A stretch of DNA of 64,000 bases, from contig DATGMF010000044.1 in NCBI GenBank assembly GCA_035293765.1, positions 62,001 to 126,000 of the forward strand. Reading direction: 5' to 3'. Below are positions 1-8,481 of this stretch, in pieces. The notes beneath the pieces are model-generated. The model did no database searches. It saw nothing but the letters and a program-made list of their open reading frames with translations, and was not told the DNA's origin. The translations under genes were made by a program, and so were the position numbers. The DNA is from DASRHT01 sp035293765. Its GTDB lineage: Bacteria > Chloroflexota > Ktedonobacteria > Ktedonobacterales > Ktedonobacteraceae. The stretch's first letter is position 1; every line of letters starts with the position of its first letter.

Positions 1-215
1 TAGAGGCCATCAACCCTTTATATCGTCAGCGCCTCTCGATCAAGCCCGGACTCACCGGCTGGGCACAGGTGAACTATGGCTATGGGGCCACGAGTAAAGA
101 TGAGTTAGAAAAGCTAGAGTTTGACCTCTACTACATACAATACCAGTCGTTTCTTCTTGATATTCGCATACTTTTGAGAACTGTCAGAGAGGTGGTGCTT
201 TGTCATGGAATCTAG
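1..215 (+). CDS. Exopolysaccharide initiating sugar-phosphate transferase, 3' end only
   Basis: This is the last 70 codons of a gene that starts before the window, read in the frame of base 3 and ending at TAG 213-215. The peptide contains KPGLTGWAQVNYGYGA and then ELEKLEFDLYYIQ. This is the conserved C-terminal end of bacterial polyprenyl-phosphate sugar-1-phosphate transferases (WbaP/WcaJ type), which load the first sugar on undecaprenyl phosphate at the inner membrane face. It overlaps the following aminotransferase gene by 11 bases, so the two are probably translationally coupled in the exopolysaccharide operon. The sugar specificity cannot be read from this fragment. Confidence 0.88.
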   Translation, partial: EAINPLYRQRLSIKPGLTGWAQVNYGYGATSKDELEKLEFDLYYIQYQSFLLDIRILLRTVREVVLCHGI

Positions 216-1428
216 TAACTCTACGCAGACCCCGATAATACAGACGGAGACAGCAGATCAGCGCCCACCTCGCACAGAGTTTCTCCCGTTCGCTCTGCCG
301 CATATCACCCAGGCGGAGATTGACGAGGTTGTGGATACGCTACGCTCAGGGTGGCTGACCACAGGCCCAAAAACGAAACGTTTCGAGCGCGAATTTGCCG
401 AGTGCGTGGGAGCTCCGCATGCGCTGGCTGTGAACTCTGCCACGGCGGCCATGCATCTTGCCCTCGATGCCATTGGCCTCAAAGCGGATGACGAGGTGAT
501 CGTGCCCGTCTACACCTTTGCCGCCACGGCGGAGGTTGTTATCTACTTCGGCGCGCATCCCGTCTTCGTCGATGTTGATCCCGTCACCTGCAATCTCGAT
601 CCCGCCTGCCTGGAGCGGGCCATTACCTCGCGTACGCGTGCCATTATGGTGGTGCATATCGCCGGTCTGCCCGCCGAGATGGATACCATTCAAGCGATTG
701 CCCAGGCGCATAAGCTTCCCATTATCGAAGATGCCGCCCACGCTTTTCCCGCTAAATATAAGGGACGCATGATCGGCTCTATCGGCGACCTGACCGCCTT
801 TAGCTTTTATGCCACCAAAACGCTGACCACAGGCGAGGGTGGTATGCTCACGACTGCCAACCCGACTTATGCTGATCGAGCGGCGATTATGACCTTACAT
901 GGGATCAGCCGTGACGCCTGGAAACGCTATAGCGCGGGCGGCTCCTGGTACTACGAGATCATCCAGGCCGGGTACAAGTATAACATGACCGATCTGGCTG
1001 CCGCTATTGGCCTGCATCAACTGGCGCGCCGCCAGTGGTTGCTGGAACGCAGACAGGCTATTGCGCAGCGTTATAATGAAGCATTTTCTCAGCTCGCGGA
1101 GGTGACTCTTCCTCCCAATCCAGCTCATGTGGAGCACTCCTGGCACCTGTACCTTCTGCGATTGCACCTGGAGCAACTTACTATTGACCGCGCTACGTTT
1201 ATTCAATTACTCGCGCAGGAGCAGATAGGCACGAGCGTGCATTTTATCCCGCTCCATCTGCATCCCTTCTATCGCGAAATGTATCAGCTAACAGCCGGTG
1301 ACTTTCCAGCGGCCTGGCACACCTATCAACGGGTGGTCTCGCTGCCCATCTACCCCGGCATGACTGATGAGGACGTTGAGGATGTGATTGCAGTGGTAAA
1401 AAGAGTAATTGAAACACATAGGACATAA
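205..1428 (+). CDS. DegT/DnrJ/EryC1/StrS-family sugar aminotransferase
   Basis: The 407-aa product is a PLP-dependent aminotransferase of the DegT/DnrJ/EryC1/StrS family, which makes amino sugars from keto sugar nucleotides. The N-terminal pattern PHITQAEIDEVVDTLRSGWLTTGP is cut here as the family's typical opening. The aspartate of IIEDAAHAF contacts the PLP ring. The lysine in FYATKTLTTGEGG is the Schiff-base residue. Length fits the family. It sits directly before a CapD-type 4,6-dehydratase gene, a pairing that usually supplies 4-amino-4,6-dideoxy sugars to the polysaccharide. Start ATG 205 overlaps the previous gene by 11 bases. Family call is firm; the exact sugar is inferred only from context. 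Confidence 0.92.
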   Translation: MESSNSTQTPIIQTETADQRPPRTEFLPFALPHITQAEIDEVVDTLRSGWLTTGPKTKRFEREFAECVGAPHALAVNSATAAMHLALDAIGLKADDEVIVPVYTFAATAEVVIYFGAHPVFVDVDPVTCNLDPACLERAITSRTRAIMVVHIAGLPAEMDTIQAIAQAHKLPIIEDAAHAFPAKYKGRMIGSIGDLTAFSFYATKTLTTGEGGMLTTANPTYADRAAIMTLHGISRDAWKRYSAGGSWYYEIIQAGYKYNMTDLAAAIGLHQLARRQWLLERRQAIAQRYNEAFSQLAEVTLPPNPAHVEHSWHLYLLRLHLEQLTIDRATFIQLLAQEQIGTSVHFIPLHLHPFYREMYQLTAGDFPAAWHTYQRVVSLPIYPGMTDEDVEDVIAVVKRVIETHRT

Positions 1429-1444
1429 GGTGGGAGAGGGCTTG

Positions 1445-2554
1445 ATGAAGGCTTTTATTCATGATAAGCGTATAGATGTGGCGGAACTGTTAGAACGGGA
1501 GGTTGTTGCTATCCCCACCTCCTATGGAGAAACCGTTTTGCAAGGGAAGGTCATTCTTGTGACCGGGGCGGCGGGCTCGATTGGTTCGGAACTGGTCGAG
1601 CAATTGCTCAACTACGAGCCGGAGTGCGTAATTGCCCTGGACACTAACGAGACCGGGCTTTTTGAACTCTCCGAAAGTCTGCGCCGCCATCCCCAGGCAA
1701 TGCGCTTGAAGCTGCATATCGGCGATATTACGAATGTACGCAGCATGACATTACTCCTCGCCAGTTGGCAACCCCATGTAATTTTTCATGTTGCAGCTTA
1801 TAAGCATGTCCCTCTGCTCGAATCATTTCCCGATCAGGCCGTGCAGACGAATGTGCTGGCAACCTATCATCTCTGTCAAATGGCGCGGGAGCATGGGGTT
1901 GAACGCTTTATCTTTATCTCGACCGATAAAGCGGCTGATCCTACCAGCGTTATGGGAGCCAGCAAGCGCGTTGGCGAAATGATCATCCAATCGCTTGCTC
2001 AGGAGGAAGGCTGGAATACCTGTTTTTGTGCCGTTCGTTTCGGCAATGTTATCGGGAGCCGCGGCAGCGTCGTCCCCGTTTTCACCCGGCAGATTCAGCA
2101 GGGCGGGCCAATGACCATTACCGATCCCAGAGCAACGCGCTACTTTATGACCATTCCTGAAGCATGCGGCCTCGTCATTCTAGCCGCCGCGGTAGCTGAG
2201 CAGGCAAATCTTTATTTGCTAGATATGGGCAAGCCCGTGCGCATTCTTGATCTGGCAATAAAAATGCTGCGCTTATATGGGTTGCATGCGGGACGGGATA
2301 TCTCAATCGTCTATACCGGCCTGCGACCAGGAGAGCGCCTTCACGAGACTCTCATAGGGGTAAACGAAGAGGCTATTCCTACCGCCCATAGCAAAATCAT
2401 TGCTATTCTGCCCTTAGCAGGCGACCAGACACCACCTATTCATGAATGGATGCAAATGTTGGAGTATAGTCTCCATTACGAGGATGCCTCTCAGCTACGT
2501 CAGCATCTGTTCGCTCTCATTCAGGGAGCGAGACTGGAGCAAATCAGTCGTTAA
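1445..2554 (+). CDS. CapD/FlaA1-type UDP-sugar 4,6-dehydratase or epimerase
   Basis: The protein (369 aa from ATG 1445) is an extended short-chain dehydrogenase of the CapD/FlaA1 polysaccharide group, which modifies UDP-HexNAc with tightly bound NAD(P). The dinucleotide loop VTGAAGSIGSEL lies near residue 38. FISTDKAADPTSVMGASKR contains the altered catalytic segment of this group, where the usual YxxxK is replaced by MxxxK. It is a short form without the N-terminal membrane domain. A longer start at 1409 would overlap the previous gene by 20 bases. ATG 1445 follows the purine-rich GGGAGAGG and is preferred. The aminotransferase upstream is its likely partner. Confidence 0.88.
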   Translation: MKAFIHDKRIDVAELLEREVVAIPTSYGETVLQGKVILVTGAAGSIGSELVEQLLNYEPECVIALDTNETGLFELSESLRRHPQAMRLKLHIGDITNVRSMTLLLASWQPHVIFHVAAYKHVPLLESFPDQAVQTNVLATYHLCQMAREHGVERFIFISTDKAADPTSVMGASKRVGEMIIQSLAQEEGWNTCFCAVRFGNVIGSRGSVVPVFTRQIQQGGPMTITDPRATRYFMTIPEACGLVILAAAVAEQANLYLLDMGKPVRILDLAIKMLRLYGLHAGRDISIVYTGLRPGERLHETLIGVNEEAIPTAHSKIIAILPLAGDQTPPIHEWMQMLEYSLHYEDASQLRQHLFALIQGARLEQISR

Positions 2555-2587
2555 ATATAATATATAATAGCATAGAGGATAAAAAGC

Positions 2588-2613
2588 GTAGGGGCGGGGC
2601 TTGCCTCCGCCCT
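2588..2613 (+). repeat. GTAGGG hairpin repeat, copy 1
   Basis: A 26-base element beginning GTAGGG folds as GGGCGG, a 9-base loop, then CCGCCC. It lies in the 161-base gap between the dehydratase and the Wzz/kinase gene. Related hairpins occur at 5848-6013, 27923-27948, 27977-28003 and 49235-49261. Confidence 0.7.
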
Positions 2614-2715
2614 GACTATTGAGCTTGCTTTTCTGGCCCGGGCTTTGTGCGGTGTCGGCGCTATGCCTGCCCTCTCCCGAAGGAGCGCCTGTTCGGAATA
2701 GAAGGGGACCGTCAG

Positions 2716-4278
2716 ATGACTATAGAGCAATATTTGCATATTATGATGAAGCGATGGATGGTCATCGTAGTTTGTTTTGTGCTCGTCGGTGGAGGAGCAT
2801 ATGGTGGCAGTAAACTTATGACTCCTCTTTACCAATCCACTGCGATTGTCGAGGTTATTTTTAATACGGGTAGCAACCAGACGGATTCGTATACCAGCCT
2901 GCTGGCGAGCGAACAGCTTCTGGAAACGGAGACCACCCTGGCTACCAGCGATCCAGTGCTGCATGAAGTCGCCTCGCACTATCCGGGCTTCACTGCTGAG
3001 CAGCTCGCCAGGCAGGTCACAGCGACAGCCAAAAGCAACACCCAGTTGTTTCAAATTGATGTTGTGGACTCAAACGCGAATCGGGCAGCCAGGATCGCCA
3101 ACGATGTCGCGCAGACCCTCATCAACCAGCAGCGCCAGATTTCGCAACAAAATACGGCGCAGAGCAGCGTTTTGCTCTACATTGTCCAGTCCGCTCAACC
3201 ATCCCGTTCCCCGGTGCAGCCCCAGACGCTGCTCAATACCGGCGCTGGACTGGTGGTCGGCCTGCTCCTGGGCATGTTGCTGGCAATTCTTTTTGAACTG
3301 CTGGATACACGCGTACGTACAGCCGATGCCCTGGCTCAGATGCTACAATGGCCCGTTCTAGGGACGATCTGGCGCGCGAAATCCTCCAGGCGGCGGCGAG
3401 AAGACGTTGTCAATCCAACCGGGCGTGATGCCTATGTTGAAGCTTATCGCCTGTTGCGTAGCAGCATCGGCTTCTCAAGTGTTGATAAGCCGCTCCGTAC
3501 CTTAGTTGTCACCAGTTCTATTCCTGAGGAGGGCAAGACGGTAGTGGCCGCCAACCTGGCGATTTTCATGGCGAGAGCGGGTAAAACGGTCTTCCTGATA
3601 GATGCAGACTTGCGCCGTCCATCGCAGCACAAACTCTTTGACTTCCCGAGCAACAAAATGGGCCTGAGTAATGCTATCCTGGCATTTCGTACCCCGAACA
3701 TGGCAAGCCTGCCTGCCAATGCCCAGCGCCTGCTGAATTCTTTTATTCATCCAACTGCTATCCCCAATCTGTTTCTGATGCCGTCAGGCTCGCTGCCGCC
3801 AAACCCTTCCGAATTGCTTGATTCAAAGGCAATGCAGAACCTGCTGACGACGCTGGACGGTTGCGGGGCTGAGATCGTGATTTTTGATACCCCTCCTCTG
3901 CTGGGCCTATCGGATGCAAGTATTCTGGCATCGAAGGTTGATGGCACCATTGTCGTGGTTGATGGCACGCGCGCCCGCAAAAAAAATATCAGGCACATGC
4001 AGCAGGTGCTAACCCGGGCCAATGTTCATGTGCTTGGCTGTGTTATGAATAAGCAGCGCCGCACTCGCAGAGAGGCTACCTATCCATATTATTACGATTC
4101 TGATGAAGAAGCTGAGCTGGAGCGATTGAATACCAGCGAAGTAAGGGCATTTCTATCTCCCGATGCATCCGTCGAGGAAGATCCGATGGCAGAAAAAACG
4201 ATTGCTCTGCCGAAACCTGGCGCAAGAAAGAAGGAAGATCTTAGCCTCAGTAAAGATAGAGGTGATGGAGAAGCATGA
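2716..4278 (+). CDS. Wzz-type chain-length regulator fused to tyrosine autokinase (BY-kinase)
   Basis: The 520-aa protein couples polysaccharide chain-length control with a cytoplasmic bacterial tyrosine kinase. The N-terminal Wzz part has a membrane helix at about residues 16-38 and a second at about 175-200. The kinase part has Walker A SSIPEEGKTVVAANLA, Walker A' FLIDADLRRPSQH and Walker B IVIFDTPPL. A tyrosine cluster (YPYYYDSDEE) sits some 50 residues before the C-terminus and is the probable autophosphorylation tail. The frame is open from 2647, but MTIEQYLHIMMKRW at 2716 is the normal start of the Wzz domain. The stop overlaps the next start as ATGA. It probably controls the polymerase encoded next. 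Confidence 0.92.
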   Translation: MTIEQYLHIMMKRWMVIVVCFVLVGGGAYGGSKLMTPLYQSTAIVEVIFNTGSNQTDSYTSLLASEQLLETETTLATSDPVLHEVASHYPGFTAEQLARQVTATAKSNTQLFQIDVVDSNANRAARIANDVAQTLINQQRQISQQNTAQSSVLLYIVQSAQPSRSPVQPQTLLNTGAGLVVGLLLGMLLAILFELLDTRVRTADALAQMLQWPVLGTIWRAKSSRRRREDVVNPTGRDAYVEAYRLLRSSIGFSSVDKPLRTLVVTSSIPEEGKTVVAANLAIFMARAGKTVFLIDADLRRPSQHKLFDFPSNKMGLSNAILAFRTPNMASLPANAQRLLNSFIHPTAIPNLFLMPSGSLPPNPSELLDSKAMQNLLTTLDGCGAEIVIFDTPPLLGLSDASILASKVDGTIVVVDGTRARKKNIRHMQQVLTRANVHVLGCVMNKQRRTRREATYPYYYDSDEEAELERLNTSEVRAFLSPDASVEEDPMAEKTIALPKPGARKKEDLSLSKDRGDGEA

Positions 4279-5822
4279 GGAGCAGCTTGCAGAAAGCAAA
4301 GATCTGGGATGAGCATGTGGGACTGATCGTGCTGCGTGCCCTATCAATAGCGATCATGATGGTGCTACTGCTGGCGCTCGGCAGGAGCATTGTTGTGCTG
4401 CGAGAGGGAGGATTTGGCAAGCTCGGTCTCTATCTGCTGGGCGCCATCATCGGCGCTATGATTATCGCTCTGCTCGTCGTGCTGCGCCGAGATGAAATTG
4501 CAATAACGATAGTATTTGCTATCCATATATACATTGACTGGTACCTGGGGCTGCATATTGTGTCGGTCGTGACTGCGCTGACCTTGCTGATGGTTTTTTG
4601 TCTGGCCCGTTCATCCGAGCATCCCTGGACGGAGCCGCGAACTCTGTGGCTCTGGCTGGCCTATCTGGGCTTATCGCTCTTCCCGGCCATCCGCGGAGCG
4701 ACTAATGCTTATGACGCCGCCTACTACTATCCCAACATCGTATTTGGCGCCCTGATCCTCTTCTGGCTGGGAACCGTGCTTGCTCGCGATAGGGCAAGCA
4801 TCAGGCGTTGCTTCCAGGCGCTCGCTATTCTGGGCTCGTTGCTGGCCGTACACACCCTTTTCCAGGCTGCCACAGGCCGGGTTTTGCTCGGCTCGTCCGC
4901 GTCTCAGACCTTTCTTGAAGCAAAATCATTCTATCAACTCACCGGCTCGGATGCGCATCGCATTGGCTCGTTCTTCATCGATCCGAACTGGAATGGAGAC
5001 TTCTTCGCCATCATGGTTTTTATCCCCCTGGCGCTGCTCGTTGAGACGTCTTCCCTGCCAGCAAAGCTCCTCTACCTCGTCGAAATGTCGCTTACCCTTC
5101 TGGCCCTGCTGTTTACCTATAGCACCGGCTCCTGGATCGCCACCTTTGCAGGATTGTTGGTCTTTGTTGTGCTGGTGGGGCGTGCCAGCTATCGCGTCCT
5201 GTTGCTAACGTTGATCGGGTTGGCTGCGGTCGCAATCGTACTCTATTTCCCAACACAGATTGCGCTCCAGCTCCGGCATGCCTCGGCGCCGGCGGAGGTC
5301 TCGCTGCGCGTCGGGGCGTGGGAGACGGCTCTACGCGTCATCAGCGCCTATCCCCTGACCGGCGTGGGATTAGGGTTGAACGCTTACGGATTGAGCGCCG
5401 AGCCGTTTCGCGTGCCCGCGCAATATGTGGCTCTGGCACACCCTCACGACTCGTATCTGGAACTGGCCGCGATGGGCGGGCTGCCCGTTCTGGCGCTTTT
5501 TCTGGCGCTGCTCCTCTGTAATGTATGGTTTGCCTTCCGTAACTGGCTAAAAAGTGACATACCGACGCGTGCCCTTCTGGGCGGAGGCATCGCCATTATT
5601 GTCACATTAAGCGTAAATAGTATTAGCATCAACGGCTGGACCCTTCCTCCCCTGGCCGCCATCGGCTGGCTGATTCTCGGCCTCATCTCGTCCCCCCTGC
5701 TCACAAAGAGCCTCGTAGGGGTCTCCCACGACGAATCAGGGAGCTACAGGGCGTCCACCCGCTTTATCGCGCCCTCTAAACCAACGAAAAACACTGCTAC
5801 CACAATTTCTTCGTCATCTTAA
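4275..5822 (+). CDS. O-antigen ligase/polymerase (Wzy/WaaL-like) membrane protein
   Basis: The 515-aa protein is strongly hydrophobic with about 11-12 predicted membrane helices. Between helices it carries a longer loop containing RVGAWETALRVISAYPLTGVGLG and AHPHDSYLELAAMGG. This His-containing periplasmic loop with a downstream helix is typical of the O-antigen ligase/Wzy superfamily, which polymerises or transfers lipid-linked glycan outside the membrane. It overlaps the Wzz-kinase gene by four bases, as expected for polymerase and length regulator. The last about 40 residues are polar; part of them (VGVSHDESGSYR) is encoded by a dispersed hairpin repeat at 5715-5747, an apparent late extension. 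Confidence 0.85.
   Translation: MRSSLQKAKIWDEHVGLIVLRALSIAIMMVLLLALGRSIVVLREGGFGKLGLYLLGAIIGAMIIALLVVLRRDEIAITIVFAIHIYIDWYLGLHIVSVVTALTLLMVFCLARSSEHPWTEPRTLWLWLAYLGLSLFPAIRGATNAYDAAYYYPNIVFGALILFWLGTVLARDRASIRRCFQALAILGSLLAVHTLFQAATGRVLLGSSASQTFLEAKSFYQLTGSDAHRIGSFFIDPNWNGDFFAIMVFIPLALLVETSSLPAKLLYLVEMSLTLLALLFTYSTGSWIATFAGLLVFVVLVGRASYRVLLLTLIGLAAVAIVLYFPTQIALQLRHASAPAEVSLRVGAWETALRVISAYPLTGVGLGLNAYGLSAEPFRVPAQYVALAHPHDSYLELAAMGGLPVLALFLALLLCNVWFAFRNWLKSDIPTRALLGGGIAIIVTLSVNSISINGWTLPPLAAIGWLILGLISSPLLTKSLVGVSHDESGSYRASTRFIAPSKPTKNTATTISSSS
5715..5747 (+). repeat. GATTCATCG-type hairpin repeat inside the polymerase gene
   Basis: The segment starts GTAG and ends CTAC, with CTCCC and GGGAG arms around a loop that reads GATTCGTCG on the minus strand. 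It matches the elements at 15802-15826 and 17882-17925, allowing for orientation. It encodes residues near the C-terminus of the polymerase without breaking the frame. Confidence 0.6.
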
Positions 5823-5839
5823 CCTTTGGAGCAATATAT

Positions 5840-7360
5840 ATGCCAATGCGAAACACCAATAGGGATGGTAGGGGCAATGCCTTGCGCTTGCCCTGGGGAG
5901 CACTGCGAAACACCAATAGGGATGGTAGGGGCAATGCCTTGCGCTTGCCCTGGGGAGCACTGCGAAACACCAATAGGGATGGTAGGGGCAATGCCTTGCG
6001 CTTGCCCTGGGGACCGGACAACACAAATTCAAATCACACGCATAAAATAAACGTCTGCGTCCCCATCACCGGTTTTCCAATCACTGGCGGAATGCGTGCC
6101 GTCCTAGCCAGTATCGAAGCGGTCACAAAGGATATCTGGCAACTTGAGTATCTTACTCAACGCGTTGGACCTGAGCCGGATGGCTTTATTATTTCCCGCT
6201 TCGGCGCATCTTTTATGTCACCCTGGCAATTTCCCCTTGTCTGGCTCTACTCCCTGGCCGGGGTGCGCAAACTGCTCTCCCTGATGCGCCGCGGAGCCAG
6301 TTACCGGCTCATCTTGCCACAGGACGGCGTTTTCACCGCTGCTTTTGCCGGAGTAGCAGGAAAAATCATGGGCGTGCGCGTGGTGTGTATCGATCATGGT
6401 AATCTGACGTTGCTCAAAAGCCAGACTTATCGTATGGAGCGCAGCCGAGCTCTGGCAGCAAAGAGCTGGCCTCGCCGCATGTTAGAGCGCCTGCTTCTGC
6501 TGGCGTACTGGCCCTCTCTCTACCTACTTGCATCGATAGCCGCTCATACAGTCGATTACTATATGGTACCGGGCGTTGAGGGCGATGGGGTGGAGACGAT
6601 CTGCGCGCAACTGGGCATCCCGCGCAACCGTGTGATGCGCTTCGCCAGCATGATAGATGTAAATGCTTATCCTCTATTGAGCGCCATAGAAAAAGCATCT
6701 TTACGTGAGAAAGCTGATCTGTCGCCTGATGCTCTTGTCGTCGCTCTTGTCTGCCGACTTTCGCCGGAAAAAGGGGTAGAGATCGCCCTGAAAGCAATAG
6801 CGCAGGCGCTTGCTCAGGTTACTCCCGAGAAGAGGGCGCAGGTGCGTATCATCATTGCCGGCGCTGGCCCTCTGGAGAGCCAGGTGAGAGATCTTATCAA
6901 CAGGAGCGGACTGGGTCGTAACTGCGTGATGTGGGGCGAACTGCCGCCAGCAGGCGTGAAGTCGTTGCTCAGCATCAGCGATATATTTCTCTACACCAGT
7001 ATTCGAGGCGCCTGCATCTCTATGGCCGTCCTTGAAGCAATGGCCTCTGGTTGTGCCGTCATTGCCTCAACGCAGCCGCTATCCAACCAGTATTTGCTGG
7101 CTGAAGGGCGTGGCATTGCTGTCCCGGCTGGCGATGTTGAAGCAACCGCGAAAGCTCTTCTGCGTTTACTGCAAGAGCCCCATCTCAGCCGACGCATGGG
7201 AGTGCTGGCAAGAGCATACGTAGCTGTGCAGCATAGCCCTGCCAGCTTTAGAAAAGCTCTGTTGCAGGCAGCCGGTGGCATCGTCGGCGGCGAAACTACG
7301 AGCGTGGAGGAAGGAACTGATATGAGTGCGAGTCCCTACGAACTGGAGCATGCCCAATGA
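5840..7360 (+). CDS. GT4-family glycosyltransferase with a repeat-derived N-terminus
   Basis: The 506-aa product is a GT-B glycosyltransferase of family 4. The C-terminal domain has VCRLSPEKGVEIALKAI and RGACISMAVLEAMASGCAV, with the donor-binding ExxxxxxxE-type region (here VLEAMASG). The native fold seems to begin only at about residue 67 (KINVCVPITGFPITGGMR). The first about 57 residues are three copies of a 19-aa unit (RNTNRDGRGNALRLPWGAL) encoded by a 57-bp DNA repeat. GGAG at 5828-5831 sits eight bases before ATG 5840, so the ribosome site precedes the repeat and the repeat is probably translated. It overlaps the next gene by four bases (ATGA). The sugar is unknown. Confidence 0.85.
   Translation: MPMRNTNRDGRGNALRLPWGALRNTNRDGRGNALRLPWGALRNTNRDGRGNALRLPWGPDNTNSNHTHKINVCVPITGFPITGGMRAVLASIEAVTKDIWQLEYLTQRVGPEPDGFIISRFGASFMSPWQFPLVWLYSLAGVRKLLSLMRRGASYRLILPQDGVFTAAFAGVAGKIMGVRVVCIDHGNLTLLKSQTYRMERSRALAAKSWPRRMLERLLLLAYWPSLYLLASIAAHTVDYYMVPGVEGDGVETICAQLGIPRNRVMRFASMIDVNAYPLLSAIEKASLREKADLSPDALVVALVCRLSPEKGVEIALKAIAQALAQVTPEKRAQVRIIIAGAGPLESQVRDLINRSGLGRNCVMWGELPPAGVKSLLSISDIFLYTSIRGACISMAVLEAMASGCAVIASTQPLSNQYLLAEGRGIAVPAGDVEATAKALLRLLQEPHLSRRMGVLARAYVAVQHSPASFRKALLQAAGGIVGGETTSVEEGTDMSASPYELEHAQ
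5848..6013 (+). repeat. 57-bp tandem repeat, 2.9 copies, in frame in a coding region
   Basis: Units lie at 5848-5904, 5905-5961 and 5962-6013 (the last truncated by five bases) and look identical. Each contains the GTAGGGGC hairpin with GGGCAA and TTGCCC arms and a 10-base loop. As 57 is divisible by three and no stop occurs, the array stays open in the glycosyltransferase frame and in several other frames. Confidence 0.95.
7328..7349 (+). repeat. Degenerate GTCCCTACGAA repeat at a gene end
   Basis: GTCCCTACGAACTGGAGC near the 3' end of the glycosyltransferase gene matches 8432-8450 at the 3' end of the next gene apart from one extra base there. On the minus strand it begins GTAGGGAC, but the hairpin arms are not preserved. 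Confidence 0.45.
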
Positions 7361-8481
7361 GTAAAGCCACATTCTGGCGTAAGCTTCCTCTCGCCAGTTT
7401 TATTGCTCAGGAGTGGCAGGCATGGCACAAAGAGCAGTTAACCCCGCACTTTCGCCTGGCCCCGACCGAATTTTCCGGTGAAGTGCCACCTTACCCAATA
7501 GATATGTGGCCCCTGTTAGACCTGCCTCATGGACCCGTTGATGAACATGGCGTGTTGTATGTTGAGGCCGACGACTACCTTCCCGGCGGCTACTATGCGA
7601 CGGCTATCTCTCAATATGCACTCGCCAACTGGAATGCCTATCTCTCGACGAACGATGAGCAATATAAACGGGCTTTTCTGATCCAGGCTGATTGGATCGC
7701 TACCAACGAGCAGCAGCTTGCCCACGATGCGGTGGGCTGGCCCTTTCTGGTTCCCTGGCCCGATTATCATGCTGAAGCTCCCTGGCTGTCTGCTCTAACG
7801 CAAGGAAATTGTATCTCGGTCCTTGTACGCGCGTACAAGCTCACTGGAAAGGCTCTCTTCCTGGACATCGCGCGGCGAGCTGTGCGCACCTTTGAGCATG
7901 ATATTCGCGATGGAGGCGTCAGTGTGCAGGTTGGCGAGGATGGCCTGTTGTTTGAGGAGATCGCGGCCTATCCAGCCGCTCATATCCTCAACGGCTATCT
8001 TTATGGGCTCTTCGGGCTGTATGATTATATTGATCTCACGGGCGATACGACTATCTCGGCCCTGCTTCAGCGCAGCCTCGATACCATGCATCGCCTCATT
8101 GATCGCTTCGACATGCGCTTCTGGTCGCGTTATAACCTGCTGCATGGACATCCTGCTACCTCTTTCTATCATGCCCTGCACGTTACGATGTTGGAGGCCC
8201 TTGCGCGTTATTCTGGCTGCGACCACTGCGCAAAGCTTGCTGGACGCTGGGCAGGGTATCAGCGTAGTCGTCTCTGCCGGATGGGGTACATGGTTGTAAG
8301 CCTCTGCTACCGCTATCGTCGCGGCCTGCGTCGCTTAGGCGTGCGCAATGCGATCAAGCATCTGTTGACCGGTCGGGCAAAAGTAGGTCTTGCAATTCCG
8401 CCCGCCAACGCCGCTGGACGCGCTAAAGCGGGTCCCTACGAAGCTGGAGCGGGCGACAAGGCAGGGGTAAGGGGGACTTGA
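7357..8481 (+). CDS. D-glucuronyl C5-epimerase-like protein
   Basis: The 374-aa protein resembles the C-terminal (alpha/alpha toroid) domain of D-glucuronyl C5-epimerases. Visible blocks are QYALANWNAYLSTND, FLIQADWIATNEQQL, GWPFLVPWPDYHAEAPWLSA, LTQGNCISVLVRAYKLTG and AAYPAAHILNGYLYGLFGLYDY. Such enzymes invert the C5 configuration of uronic acids in a polymer, or act as related lyase-like folds. No signal peptide is visible, so it may act on a lipid-linked intermediate in the cytoplasm. Catalytic residues were not checked. The last about 40 residues include a repeat-encoded stretch (GRAKAGPYEAG). It overlaps the previous gene by four bases and the next by one. Confidence 0.7.
   Translation: MSKATFWRKLPLASFIAQEWQAWHKEQLTPHFRLAPTEFSGEVPPYPIDMWPLLDLPHGPVDEHGVLYVEADDYLPGGYYATAISQYALANWNAYLSTNDEQYKRAFLIQADWIATNEQQLAHDAVGWPFLVPWPDYHAEAPWLSALTQGNCISVLVRAYKLTGKALFLDIARRAVRTFEHDIRDGGVSVQVGEDGLLFEEIAAYPAAHILNGYLYGLFGLYDYIDLTGDTTISALLQRSLDTMHRLIDRFDMRFWSRYNLLHGHPATSFYHALHVTMLEALARYSGCDHCAKLAGRWAGYQRSRLCRMGYMVVSLCYRYRRGLRRLGVRNAIKHLLTGRAKVGLAIPPANAAGRAKAGPYEAGAGDKAGVRGT
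8416..8439 (-). repeat. GTAGGGAC hairpin repeat inside the epimerase-like gene
   Basis: On the minus strand the element begins GTAGGGACC and folds as GGAC-C-CGC, loop TTTA, GCG-C-GTCC. It encodes part of the low-complexity C-terminus of the epimerase-like protein. Confidence 0.55.

Noticed and set aside
5848..6013. Possible CRISPR array
   Set aside because: The 57-bp units are directly adjacent without spacers and lie in a coding frame.
5797..6050. Open frames on both strands through the tandem repeat
   Set aside because: They are open only because the 57-bp unit lacks stops in several frames; only the 5840 frame has a ribosome site and continues into a known enzyme.
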